Assembly: GCF_009301415.1 (NCBI RefSeq)
Contig: NZ_CP045072.1
Span: forward strand, 407,501 to 471,500
Length of the DNA stretch: 64,000 nt
Source: Paracoccus kondratievae
GTDB taxonomy: Bacteria; Pseudomonadota; Alphaproteobacteria; Rhodobacterales; Rhodobacteraceae
Reading direction: 5' to 3'
Under the pieces are notes generated by a model. It worked only from the letters and a program-made list of their open reading frames with translations, did no database searches and was not told the origin of the DNA. The translations under genes and the position numbers were made by a program. This document shows, in pieces, positions 10,371 to 19,555 of this stretch (positions within the stretch are counted from its first letter, which is position 1; each line of letters begins with the position of its first letter).

Positions 10371-11255
10371 TCAGCGGCCGATCGCTTTCAGAACGGCGTC
10401 GCCCAGACCGGCGGGGCTGTCAGCAACGATGATCCCGGCCGATTTCATGGCCTCGATCTTCGATTCCGCGTCACCCTTGCCGCCCGAGACGATGGCGCCG
10501 GCATGACCCATGCGGCGGCCCTTCGGAGCGGTGCGGCCAGCAATAAAGCCAGCGGTCGGCTTCCATTTGCCTTTGCGCTTTTGCTCGGCCAGGAACTCGG
10601 CGGCCTCTTCTTCGGCCGAACCACCGATCTCACCGATCATGATGATCGACTCGGTCTCAGGGTCGTCGAGGAACATCTGCAGCACGTCGATATGGTCCAG
10701 GCCCTTGATCGGGTCGCCGCCGATGCCGACAGCGGTGGACTGGCCAAGGCCGACATCCGAGGTCTGCTTGACCGCCTCATAGGTCAGCGTGCCCGAGCGC
10801 GACACGACGCCGACCGAACCGCGCGAGAAGATCGAGCCGGGCATAATGCCGATCTTGCATTCGCCGGGGGTCAGGATGCCGGGGCAGTTCGGGCCGATCA
10901 GGCGCGATTTGCTGTCGCTCAGCGCGCGCTTGACCTTCATCATGTCGAGGACCGGGATACCCTCGGTGATGCAGACGATCAGCGGGATTTCTGCGTCGAT
11001 CGCTTCAAGGATCGAGTCGGCCGCGAAGGGCGGCGGGACATAAATCACCGTGGCATCGGCGCCGGTTTTGGCCACGGCTTCGTGGACCGAGTCAAAGACC
11101 GGCAGGCCCAGATGCTCGGTGCCGCCCTTGCCCGGGGTCACGCCGCCGACCATCTGCGTGCCATAGGCGATCGCCTGTTCGGTGTGGAAGGTGCCCTGAG
11201 AACCGGTGATCCCCTGGCAGATGACTTTGGTGGCTTTGTTGACGAGAACGGCCAT
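10371..11255 (-). CDS. sucD: Succinyl-CoA synthetase alpha subunit
   Basis: A 294-residue alpha subunit. The CoA-binding Rossmann segment includes [20 protein letters not shown] near the N-terminus, and the phosphorylated active-site histidine is His251 in [13 protein letters not shown]. Together with SucC it converts succinyl-CoA to succinate with substrate-level phosphorylation. It starts only 4 nt after sucC ends, so the two are one operon. It is the full family length. Confidence 0.97.
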   Translation of the reverse strand: MAVLVNKATKVICQGITGSQGTFHTEQAIAYGTQMVGGVTPGKGGTEHLGLPVFDSVHEAVAKTGADATVIYVPPPFAADSILEAIDAEIPLIVCITEGIPVLDMMKVKRALSDSKSRLIGPNCPGILTPGECKIGIMPGSIFSRGSVGVVSRSGTLTYEAVKQTSDVGLGQSTAVGIGGDPIKGLDHIDVLQMFLDDPETESIIMIGEIGGSAEEEAAEFLAEQKRKGKWKPTAGFIAGRTAPKGRRMGHAGAIVSGGKGDAESKIEAMKSAGIIVADSPAGLGDAVLKAIGR

Positions 11256-11259
11256 CTTC

Positions 11260-12453
11260 TTATCCTTTCACCGCTTTCACGATCTTCTGAGCCGCATCCG
11301 ACAGGTCGTCGGCCGGGATCACATTCAGGCCCGAGTCGCGGATGATTTGCTTGCCCAGCTCGACGTTGGTGCCTTCAAGCCGCACGACCAGAGGCACTTG
11401 CAGCCCGACTTCCTTCACCGCGGCGATGATGCCTTCGGCGATGATGTCGCAACGCATGATGCCGCCAAAGATGTTGACCAGAATGCCTTTGACGTTCGGG
11501 TCCGAGGTGATGATCTTGAATGCCTCGGTCACTTTCTCTTTGGTGGCGCCGCCACCAACGTCGAGGAAGTTCGCGGGCTCGGCGCCGAACAGCTTGATGA
11601 TGTCCATGGTGGCCATGGCCAGACCGGCGCCATTCACCATGCAGCCGATTTCGCCATCCAGCGCGATGTAGTTCAGGTCGAACTTGGATGCAGCGAGTTC
11701 CTTGGGATCCTCTTCGGTCTCGTCGCGCAGCGCGAGGACGTCGGGCTGGCGGTAGAGGGCGTTGTTGTCAAAGCCCATCTTGGCGTCGAGGCACTTGAGA
11801 TTGCCGTCTTTCATCACGATCAGCGGGTTGATCTCCAGCATCTCCATGTCCTTTTCAAGGAACAGGCGATACAGGTTCTTGACCAGCTGGACGCATTGCT
11901 TGACCTGCGCACCCTTGAGGCCAAGGGCAAAGGCCACGCGGCGGCCGTGGAAATCCGAAAGGCCAGTCGCCGGATCGACGCTGAAGCTGACGATCTTTTC
12001 GGGGGTCGAGGCCGCGACCTCTTCGATATCCATGCCGCCTTCGGTCGAGGCGACGAAGCTGATGCGCGAGCTGCCGCGATCAACCAGAAGCGCGAGATAC
12101 AGCTCGCGCTCGATGTCGCTGCCGTCCTCGATATAGATGCGGTTGACCTGCTTGCCGGCCTCACCCGTCTGATGGGTGACGAGGGTGCGGCCCAGCATCT
12201 GACGGGTCAGCTCTTCGGCCTCCTCGACCGATTTCGCCAGACGGACGCCGCCCTTTTCACCGGCCTCTTTTTCCTTGAAGTGACCCTTGCCACGGCCGCC
12301 GGCATGAATCTGCGCCTTCACGACCCAGAGCGGGCCGTCGAGTTCCCCCGCCGCCGCCTTGGCCTCGTCGGCCTTCATCACCACCCGCCCGTCGGAAACC
12401 GGCGCGCCGTACTGGCGCAGCAGCGCCTTGGCCTGGTATTCATGGATGTTCAT
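11260..12453 (-). CDS. sucC: Succinyl-CoA synthetase beta subunit
   Basis: A 397-residue beta subunit with an N-terminal ATP-grasp domain ([33 protein letters not shown]) and a C-terminal CoA-ligase domain ([32 protein letters not shown]). It is the first gene of the minus-strand suc run. Upstream, at 12558-12592, lies the double-palindrome element that also precedes sdhC, so regulation together with succinate dehydrogenase is likely. Confidence 0.97.
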   Translation of the reverse strand: MNIHEYQAKALLRQYGAPVSDGRVVMKADEAKAAAGELDGPLWVVKAQIHAGGRGKGHFKEKEAGEKGGVRLAKSVEEAEELTRQMLGRTLVTHQTGEAGKQVNRIYIEDGSDIERELYLALLVDRGSSRISFVASTEGGMDIEEVAASTPEKIVSFSVDPATGLSDFHGRRVAFALGLKGAQVKQCVQLVKNLYRLFLEKDMEMLEINPLIVMKDGNLKCLDAKMGFDNNALYRQPDVLALRDETEEDPKELAASKFDLNYIALDGEIGCMVNGAGLAMATMDIIKLFGAEPANFLDVGGGATKEKVTEAFKIITSDPNVKGILVNIFGGIMRCDIIAEGIIAAVKEVGLQVPLVVRLEGTNVELGKQIIRDSGLNVIPADDLSDAAQKIVKAVKG

Positions 12454-12557
12454 CGTGCTTCCCCGCAGTTGTCGGTTGGCCGGGCTTGTGCCACATTCCG
12501 CGTCGGCGCCAAAGCCCTATACAGGCCGAGTTGCATAAAATGAGCTGCTTTCCGCCT

Positions 12558-12592
12558 TTTGTGATCACACCTCTTGAGGCTGCGATCACAAA
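12558..12592 (-). promoter_or_regulatory. Tandem GTGATCAC operator upstream of sucC
   Basis: Read toward sucC, the element has GTGATCGC (12582-12589), then GTGATCAC (12561-12568) with start-to-start spacing of exactly 21 bp, flanked by TTT/AAA so that the whole forms a 9-bp-armed inverted repeat. It is followed by AAAAGGCGGAAA. The sdhC upstream region has the same two palindromes at the same 21-bp spacing and orientation, followed by AAAAGCGGAAA. A spacing of two helical turns suits a dimer pair on one DNA face. It lies 107 bp from the sucC start and about 190 bp before the divergent RTX gene. The rest of the 329-bp gap shows no other recognisable element. The regulator is unknown. Confidence 0.6.
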
Positions 12593-12782
12593 ACTGCTGG
12601 CAGCCAGCCCCTGCCGTCGCGTCATCGTGGTGCGGCCGCGCACCGTTTCGCTTCCAGGTCGCGCGGGGATGCGTTCGGGGTGAGAGTCAGACAAAATCGG
12701 CAAAATTGATTTCTTTTGACATCTCTTGGCCGGTGGTTTTTGGTCAGACGTCATTTGATGATCTATACTGAGAGATATTACC

Positions 12783-15700
12783 ATGGCGACCATTAACGGC
12801 ACCGATGGTGCGGATACCCTGACGGGTACTCCAGACGCCGACGTGATTAACGGACTTGCTGGCAATGATGTCATCACCGGCGGCAGTGGTAACGATACGC
12901 TGCGCGGCGGCTCTGGCGACGACACATTCCTGATCGGTGGTACCAGCCCGGGGACAGACATTTTTGACGGCGGCGACGGTGCTGACCGGATCCGCCTGAA
13001 CGGCAATTTGACCGTCTCGAACCTCCAGTTGACCAGCGCCAATGTGATCAGCACCGAGACGCTGGATTTCTCGATCTACAGCATTCAGGGCACTGGCGCG
13101 AACGATACGTTCAACATCAGCGGCATCACCTATACCAGCAGCTACGACTGGTTCTACCTGTATGACGGCAACGACAGTTTCGTCGGCTATTCCGGCAACG
13201 ACTCGGTCGATGGCGGTGCTGGCAACGATACGCTCAACGGTGGTGCCGGCAATGACGTCCTGACCGGAGGTGGCGGCAACGACCATCTGATCGGCGGCAG
13301 CGGCAACGACACGTTCCAGATCGGCGGCACGGATATTGGCTACGATATCTATAATGGCGGAGACGGCGATGACCGGATCCGTCTGACCAGCAATGTGACT
13401 GTCTCGAACCTCCAGTTGACCAGCGCCAATGTGATCAGCACTGAGACGCTGGATTTCTCGATCTACAGCATTCAGGGCACTGGCGCGAACGATACGTTCA
13501 ACATCAGCGGCATCACCTATACCAGCAGCTACGACTGGTTCTACCTGTATGACGGCAACGACAGTTTCGTCGGCTATTCCGGCAACGACTCGGTCGATGG
13601 CGGTGCTGGCAACGATACGCTCAACGGTGGTGCCGGCAATGACGTCCTGACCGGAGGTGGCGGCAACGACCATCTGATCGGCGGCAGCGGCAACGACACG
13701 TTCCAGATCGGCGGCACGGATATTGGCTACGATATCTATAATGGCGGAGACGGCGATGACCGGATCCGCCTGACCAGCAATGTGACTGTCTCGAACCTGC
13801 AGTTGACCAGCGCCAATGTGATCAGCACCGAGACGCTGGATTTCTCGATCTACAGCATTCAGGGCACTGGCGCGAACGATACGTTCAATATCAGCGGCAT
13901 CACCTATACCAGCAGCTACGACCGCTTTTACATGCACGATGGCAACGACAGTTTCATCGGCTATTCCGGCAATGACGCAGTCGATGGCGGTGCTGGCAAC
14001 GATACGCTGCGGGGCGAGGCCGGCAACGACCAGCTGATTGGCGGCAGTGGCAATGATGTGCTGATCGGCGGCACTGGTAACGATACTCTGGATGGCGGTA
14101 CCGGCTCCGACACCGCTCTTTATGATGGGGCCACAAGTGGAGTAAGGGTCAATCTGGGCTCAACCAGCGCACAAGCCATTGGCGGCGGTCAGGGCACCGA
14201 CGTGCTGACCAGCATCGAGCATGTCCGCGGCTCGCGCTACAGCGACAGCCTGACCGGCAGCGGGGCCAGCAACGTCCTGAACGCCGGTGCGGGCAATGAC
14301 ACGCTCAGCGGTGGTGCCGGCAATGACCGGTTGATCGGTGGCGACGGCAATGACTACCTTAAGGGTGGCACTGGCAACGATACGCTGGAAGGCGGCGCTG
14401 GCACGGATACCGCGCTTTATGACAGCGCGACCGGCGGAGTGAAGGTCAACTTGGGTTCTGCCAGTGCGCAGGCGATCGGTGGCGGTCAGGGCACAGACGT
14501 GCTGACCGGCATCGAGAATGTTCGTGGCTCACGCTACAACGACAGCCTGACCGGCAGCGGAGGGAATAACATCCTGAACGCCGGTGCGGGCAATGACACG
14601 CTCAGCGGTGGTGCCGGCAATGACCGGCTGATTGGCGGCGCTGGTAATGACTACCTTAACGGCGGTACCGGCAACGATACGCTGGATGGTAGCACCGGCT
14701 CGGACACCGTGCTCTATGATGGCGCGACGAGTGCTGTCACAGTCAACCTCGGCTCGACCAAGGCGCAGGCGATTGGCGGTGGCTACGGGACCGATGTGCT
14801 GAGCAGCATCGAGAATGTCCGCGGTTCGCGCTACAGCGACAGCCTGACCGGCAGCGGGGGGAATAACGTCCTGAACGCCGGTGCGGGCAATGATACGCTC
14901 AGCGGCGGTGCCGGCAATGACCGGCTGATCGGTGGCTCGGGCAATGACTACCTTAACGGTGGTACCGGCAATGATACTCTGGAAGGTGGAACCGGCACGG
15001 ATACGGTGCTTTACGATGGGGCTACCAGTGCTGTTACCGTCAACCTGGGCTCGACCAAGGCGCAGGCTATCGGCGGCGGCTATGGTACCGATGTGCTGAG
15101 CAGCATCGAGAATGTCCGCGGTTCGCGCTACAGCGACAGCCTGACCGGCAGCGGGGGGAATAACGTCCTGAACGCCGGTGCGGGCAATGATACGCTCAGC
15201 GGCGGTGCCGGCAATGACCGGCTGATTGGCGGCTCGGGCAATGACTATCTTAACGGCGGCACTGGCAACGATACGCTGGATGGCGGAACCGGGATCGATA
15301 CCGCGCTGTATGACGGCGCCACGTCCGGCATCAAGGTTAACCTCGGTTCGACCAGCGCGCAGGCCATCGGCGGCGGCTATGGTACCGATGTACTGAGCAG
15401 CATCGAGAACATCCGCGGCTCTCGTTACAGTGACAGCCTGACCGGCAGCGGGGCGAATAACGTCCTGAACGCAGGTGCAGGCAATGACACGGTCAGCGGC
15501 GGTGCTGGCAACGACCAGCTGATCGGCGGCACCGGCAACGATCGGCTGCTTGGCGGTACCGGCAACGACACGCTGACGGGCGGGGCCGGCAATGACGTTC
15601 TGTCCGGCGGTTCCGGCGCGGATGTCTTTGTCTTCTCGGTTCGTGACAATGCTGACCGGATCAGCGACTGGCAGAATGGCTCTGACGTGATCCGGATCGT

Positions 15701-15857
15701 TGCGGGCACCTATGATGGTGAGCGTTACGACAGCTTTGATGACCTGACCATCACCCAGTCTGGTTCCAATACCGTGGTCAGCTTTGGCGGCACCACGGTC
15801 ACGCTGACCGGGATCAACAGCGGTCTGCTGGACGCTTCGGACTTCGTGTTCGTCTGA
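12783..15857 (+). CDS. RTX calcium-binding repeat protein, probably type I secreted
   Basis: A 1024-residue acidic protein made almost wholly of glycine/aspartate nonapeptides of the GGxGxDxLx type, which bind calcium in a parallel beta-roll. It has no signal peptide. The C-terminus (VFVFSVRDNADRISDWQNG to LLDASDFVFV) is the serralysin/RTX type that type I secretion systems recognise. Internal structure: three 129-residue units (about 78-425), then five 99-residue units beginning DTALYDGATSG and carrying RGSRYSDSLTGSG. No protease, lipase or other catalytic domain is visible, so a structural, adhesive or S-layer-like role is more likely than an enzyme. No type I secretion genes are in the window. 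It is inserted on the opposite strand between mdh and sucC. Confidence 0.85.
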   Translation: MATINGTDGADTLTGTPDADVINGLAGNDVITGGSGNDTLRGGSGDDTFLIGGTSPGTDIFDGGDGADRIRLNGNLTVSNLQLTSANVISTETLDFSIYSIQGTGANDTFNISGITYTSSYDWFYLYDGNDSFVGYSGNDSVDGGAGNDTLNGGAGNDVLTGGGGNDHLIGGSGNDTFQIGGTDIGYDIYNGGDGDDRIRLTSNVTVSNLQLTSANVISTETLDFSIYSIQGTGANDTFNISGITYTSSYDWFYLYDGNDSFVGYSGNDSVDGGAGNDTLNGGAGNDVLTGGGGNDHLIGGSGNDTFQIGGTDIGYDIYNGGDGDDRIRLTSNVTVSNLQLTSANVISTETLDFSIYSIQGTGANDTFNISGITYTSSYDRFYMHDGNDSFIGYSGNDAVDGGAGNDTLRGEAGNDQLIGGSGNDVLIGGTGNDTLDGGTGSDTALYDGATSGVRVNLGSTSAQAIGGGQGTDVLTSIEHVRGSRYSDSLTGSGASNVLNAGAGNDTLSGGAGNDRLIGGDGNDYLKGGTGNDTLEGGAGTDTALYDSATGGVKVNLGSASAQAIGGGQGTDVLTGIENVRGSRYNDSLTGSGGNNILNAGAGNDTLSGGAGNDRLIGGAGNDYLNGGTGNDTLDGSTGSDTVLYDGATSAVTVNLGSTKAQAIGGGYGTDVLSSIENVRGSRYSDSLTGSGGNNVLNAGAGNDTLSGGAGNDRLIGGSGNDYLNGGTGNDTLEGGTGTDTVLYDGATSAVTVNLGSTKAQAIGGGYGTDVLSSIENVRGSRYSDSLTGSGGNNVLNAGAGNDTLSGGAGNDRLIGGSGNDYLNGGTGNDTLDGGTGIDTALYDGATSGIKVNLGSTSAQAIGGGYGTDVLSSIENIRGSRYSDSLTGSGANNVLNAGAGNDTVSGGAGNDQLIGGTGNDRLLGGTGNDTLTGGAGNDVLSGGSGADVFVFSVRDNADRISDWQNGSDVIRIVAGTYDGERYDSFDDLTITQSGSNTVVSFGGTTVTLTGINSGLLDASDFVFV
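13015..14060 (+). repeat. Three tandem 387-bp units within the RTX gene
   Basis: The anchor TCTCGAACCT begins at 13015, 13402 and 13789, an exact 387-bp (129-codon) period. The first two units differ at only about two positions, both silent. The third unit is the same for most of its length, then diverges near its end, where W-F-Y-L-Y becomes R-F-Y-M-H. Confidence 0.9.
14095..15530 (+). repeat. Five tandem 297-bp units within the RTX gene
   Basis: The anchor GACAGCCTGA begins at 14244, 14541, 14838, 15135 and 15432, an exact 297-bp (99-codon) period. Units three and four share a run of about 130 identical bases. Outer boundaries are approximate. Confidence 0.9.
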
Positions 15858-15865
15858 TAAACAAG

Positions 15866-15896
15866 AAACCCCGCGGGACGCGTCCGCGGGGTTTTT
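15866..15896 (+). terminator. Intrinsic terminator of the RTX gene
   Basis: Perfect 10-11 bp GC-rich stem (AAACCCCGCGG / CCGCGGGGTTT) followed by TTTTT, starting 9 nt past the stop. The A-run on the other side also allows use by mdh from the minus strand. Confidence 0.85.
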
Positions 15897-15935
15897 CCGT
15901 GCGGCCGGAATGGCCGCTATGTGCGATTGGCCTGA

Positions 15936-16997
<1,062 letters not shown>

Positions 16998-17050
16998 TCA
17001 ATCGCTAACATGAAATGCTTGCCCCGCATTGCCGACCGCGCGGCGCTGGA

Positions 17051-17065
17051 TTAACCCGGCGTTAA
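17051..17065. promoter_or_regulatory. CtrA-type box (TTAA-N7-TTAA)
   Basis: TTAACCCGGCGTTAA matches the spacing of the CtrA consensus TTAA-N7-TTAAC except for the last base. It lies 20 bp before the TSUP gene start in a GC-rich region. Only this half-consensus supports it, so it may be chance. Confidence 0.35.
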
Positions 17066-17084
17066 GCGACAACGGAGCGCGTCG

Positions 17085-17819
17085 ATGGAAATCTTGGGCT
17101 GGGTGCTGGCGGTCATTGCTGCCTTGTCTATCGGAATGGCCAAGGGCGGATTGTCGATGGTCGGTACGATTTCAGTCCCGCTGCTGTCGCTGGTCATGTC
17201 GCCGGTGCAGGCAGCGGGGATTCTGCTGCCGGTCTATGTCATCTCGGATATCGGCGGGCTGATTGCCTTTCGCCGCAATTTCGATGCGAGGGTGTTGTGG
17301 ACGCTGGTGCCGGGGGCGATCACCGGCATCGGGCTGGGCTGGGCCACGGCGCATCACGTCAATGACGCGCAGGTCGGCCTGATCGTCGGGCTTATCGGCC
17401 TGACATTCGCACTGAACGCGCTGTTGCGCAGCCCGGTCGATGGCAGTGCGCGGCCGCCGCGCTGGGGGGCAGGTACCCTTTGGGGCATGGTCTCGGGCTA
17501 TACCAGCTTTGTGTCGCATTCCGGGGCCGCACCCTATCAGGTCTATGCCCAACCGCTGCGTATGACGCCGATGACCTATGCCGGCACGACGACGATCTTT
17601 TTCGCCATCTGCAACGCGGTTAAGCTGATTCCTTATGCGCTGCTTGGACAGCTTTCGGCGCATAACCTGTCGATCGCCGCCGTGCTGATGGTGCCGGGAA
17701 TCATCGGTGTCCTGATCGGGCTATGGCTGGTGCGGCGCATGTCGCCGCGCGTTTTCTACAGCTTTATCACCTGGGCGCTGATGCTGGTTTCGGCCAGGCT
17801 GATCTGGGACGGCATCTGA
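17085..17819 (+). CDS. TSUP-family (TauE/SafE) membrane transporter
   Basis: A 244-residue protein with about seven to eight membrane helices. Its two halves show the TSUP repeat: an N-terminal GWVLAVIAALSIGMAKGGLS and a middle GTLWGMVSGYTSFVSHSGAAP. Family members export or import sulfite, sulfoacetate or other organosulfur anions, and some are uncharacterised. It is the first gene of a plus-strand run leading to mcl2 and mch. The substrate cannot be deduced; the next genes suggest nothing about sulfur. Confidence 0.85.
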   Translation: MEILGWVLAVIAALSIGMAKGGLSMVGTISVPLLSLVMSPVQAAGILLPVYVISDIGGLIAFRRNFDARVLWTLVPGAITGIGLGWATAHHVNDAQVGLIVGLIGLTFALNALLRSPVDGSARPPRWGAGTLWGMVSGYTSFVSHSGAAPYQVYAQPLRMTPMTYAGTTTIFFAICNAVKLIPYALLGQLSAHNLSIAAVLMVPGIIGVLIGLWLVRRMSPRVFYSFITWALMLVSARLIWDGI

Positions 17820-17899
17820 CGCTGCACTGCGGCAAATCGAGGCTTGCGATTCGCTTCCTTTCCGGGCAGGTTCGCGCAAGATTATTACGCGAGGCCCAG

Positions 17900-18739
17900 A
17901 TGACCCGTCCTTATCGTTCCGTGCTGTACATTCCCGCCGCCAATGTTCGGGCGATGGAAAAGGCCCAGACGCTGGCCGCCGATGCGATCATCTTTGACCT
18001 TGAGGACGCAGTGGCGCCCGCAGAAAAGGTTGGTGCGCGTGGGCTGCTGTCACAGGCCCTGCAGGCTGATTACGGCGGTCGGGCGCGAATCGTACGCATC
18101 AACGGGCTTGATACCGAATGGGGCGAGGATGACGCCCGCGCCTTTGCCTTGGGCGCCGACGCGGTGCTGGTGCCCAAGGTCAGCCGCAGCGCCGATCTGG
18201 ATCGGGTGGCGGCACTGGTGCCCGAAACCCCGCTGTGGGCGATGATGGAGACGGCCGAGGGCATGCTTAATGCCGCCCGGATCGCCGCCCATCCGCGCCT
18301 GCAAGGCATGGTCATGGGGACCAACGATCTGGCCAAGGAACTGAACAGCCGTTTCCGCGCCGACCGCCTGCCCATGATGGCCGGGCTGGGCCTGTGTCTT
18401 CTGGCTGCGCGGGCGCATGGCCGGGTGATCGTGGATGGCGTCTTTAACGCCTTCAAGGACGAAGAGGGGCTGCGCGCGGAATGCGCGCAGGGCCGCGACA
18501 TGGGTTTCGACGGCAAGACCCTGATTCACCCGGCGCAGCTTGCCATTGCCAATGAAGTCTTTGCCCCCTCAGAGGCCGAGGTAGAGCTGGCGCGCCGTCA
18601 GATTGACGCGTTTGAAGAGGCCAAGGCGCAGGGCAAGGGCGTCGCGGTGGTCGATGGCCGGATCGTCGAGAATCTGCATGTCGAGACCGCCCGCGCCACT
18701 TTGGCCAAGGCGGCTGCGATTGCCGAACTCGCGGGGTGA
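17900..18739 (+). CDS. mcl2: (3S)-Malyl-CoA thioesterase / CitE-like lyase-family protein
   Basis: A 279-residue protein of the HpcH/HpaI-CitE superfamily. It opens TRPYRSVLYIPAANVRAMEK, followed by DAIIFDLEDAVAPAEK with the metal-binding acidic residues, an RINGLDTEW motif and MMETAEGMLNA. The start at 17900 is preceded by GAGG; an in-frame extension back to 17723 overlaps the TSUP gene and is not used. In Rhodobacter sphaeroides the homologue at this position, near mdh, mch and sdh, is the thioesterase Mcl2. It releases malate from (3S)-malyl-CoA in the ethylmalonyl-CoA pathway. Family assignment is certain; thioesterase rather than lyase activity is inferred from context. Confidence 0.82.
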   Translation: MTRPYRSVLYIPAANVRAMEKAQTLAADAIIFDLEDAVAPAEKVGARGLLSQALQADYGGRARIVRINGLDTEWGEDDARAFALGADAVLVPKVSRSADLDRVAALVPETPLWAMMETAEGMLNAARIAAHPRLQGMVMGTNDLAKELNSRFRADRLPMMAGLGLCLLAARAHGRVIVDGVFNAFKDEEGLRAECAQGRDMGFDGKTLIHPAQLAIANEVFAPSEAEVELARRQIDAFEEAKAQGKGVAVVDGRIVENLHVETARATLAKAAAIAELAG

Positions 18740-18781
18740 TGGCAGGGTAGCGCCATTACATCCAGCAGAGGAACAAGCCAG

Positions 18782-19324
18782 ATGTTTATCCTGATACTTG
18801 GCGTGGCGCTTTGGTGGGTGGCGCATCTTCTTAAGCGGCTCGCTCCGCCCCTGCGCGAACGGCTTGGCCGTGGCGCGGTGGCGGGGGCACTGCTGTTGTC
18901 GGTGGTGCTGATGGTGCTTGGCTACCGCCTTGCTGACGGCCCTTATTGGTGGGGGGCAAGTGCACCTCTCAAGGGCATCAACAACCTGCTCGTGCTGGCG
19001 GCATTCTACCTTTTCGCCGCATCGGGGATGAAGACGCGCATCACCCGCCACATCCGTCACCCGCAATTGACCGGCTTTGCGCTATGGGCTTTTGCGCATC
19101 TGCTGCCGAACGGCGATCTGCCCAGCTTTGTCCTGTTTGGCGGGCTTTTCATCTGGGCGCTGGTCCAGATCGTGGTCATCAACCGGGATGAGCCGGGCTG
19201 GATCCCGCCCGCTGGCCCCTTTCCTCCGCGCAAAGAGATCATGGCGGTCGTGGGCGCCATCGTCGTCATGCTGGTCGTGGGGCTGATCCACAGCTGGCTG
19301 GGCTACAACCCGTTCGGAAACTGA
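18782..19324 (+). CDS. NnrU-family membrane protein
   Basis: A 180-residue integral membrane protein with five or so helices (MFILILGVALWWVAHLLKRL, VAGALLLSVVLMVLGYRLA, a helix after HPQLTGFALWAFAHLLPNGD, and a C-terminal IMAVVGAIVVMLVVGLIHSW). The motif RHPQLTGFALWAFAHLLPNG is the NnrU/isoprenoid-methyltransferase-like signature. NnrU was named for a gene linked to nitric-oxide reduction, but many copies, like this one, sit outside denitrification loci. The preceding CCAGAGGAACAAGCCAG supplies the ribosome-binding site. Confidence 0.82.
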   Translation: MFILILGVALWWVAHLLKRLAPPLRERLGRGAVAGALLLSVVLMVLGYRLADGPYWWGASAPLKGINNLLVLAAFYLFAASGMKTRITRHIRHPQLTGFALWAFAHLLPNGDLPSFVLFGGLFIWALVQIVVINRDEPGWIPPAGPFPPRKEIMAVVGAIVVMLVVGLIHSWLGYNPFGN

Positions 19325-19339
19325 GCTTTGGGGGCTGAC

Positions 19340-19546
19340 ATGCCGAAAATCTATCGCCTGCTGACCGAAGATGACACCTCGGCCTTTTGCCACAAGGTCA
19401 GCGAGGCCCTGTCCAAAGGGTGGGAGCTGTATGGCGATCCCTCCTATGCCTTTGACGCCTCGCGCGGCGTGATGCGTTGCGCCCAGGCAGTCACCAAGGA
19501 GATCGAGACCGAGTATCACCCCCAGATGAAGCTGGGCCAGCAATAG
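19340..19546 (+). CDS. DUF1737 small protein
   Basis: A 68-residue soluble protein, MPKIYRLLTEDDTSAFCHKV, with ALSKGWELYGDPSYAFD and a conserved RCAQAVTKEI. This fits DUF1737, a small domain of unknown function that is common in Rhodobacterales. It starts at 19340, where the family's usual N-terminus begins; a start four codons earlier is possible. It lies 9 nt before mch and 15 nt after the NnrU gene, in one transcript with both. The tight link to mch is worth noting because no function is known. Confidence 0.75.
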   Translation: MPKIYRLLTEDDTSAFCHKVSEALSKGWELYGDPSYAFDASRGVMRCAQAVTKEIETEYHPQMKLGQQ

Positions 19547-19555
19547 GGAGCCAAC

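Noticed and set aside
12744..13937. Open frame of 397 codons antisense to the RTX gene, itself repetitive
   Set aside because: It is the mirror of the 387-bp DNA repeats in a GC-rich gene; it has no ribosome-binding site and the sense frame has clear RTX motifs.
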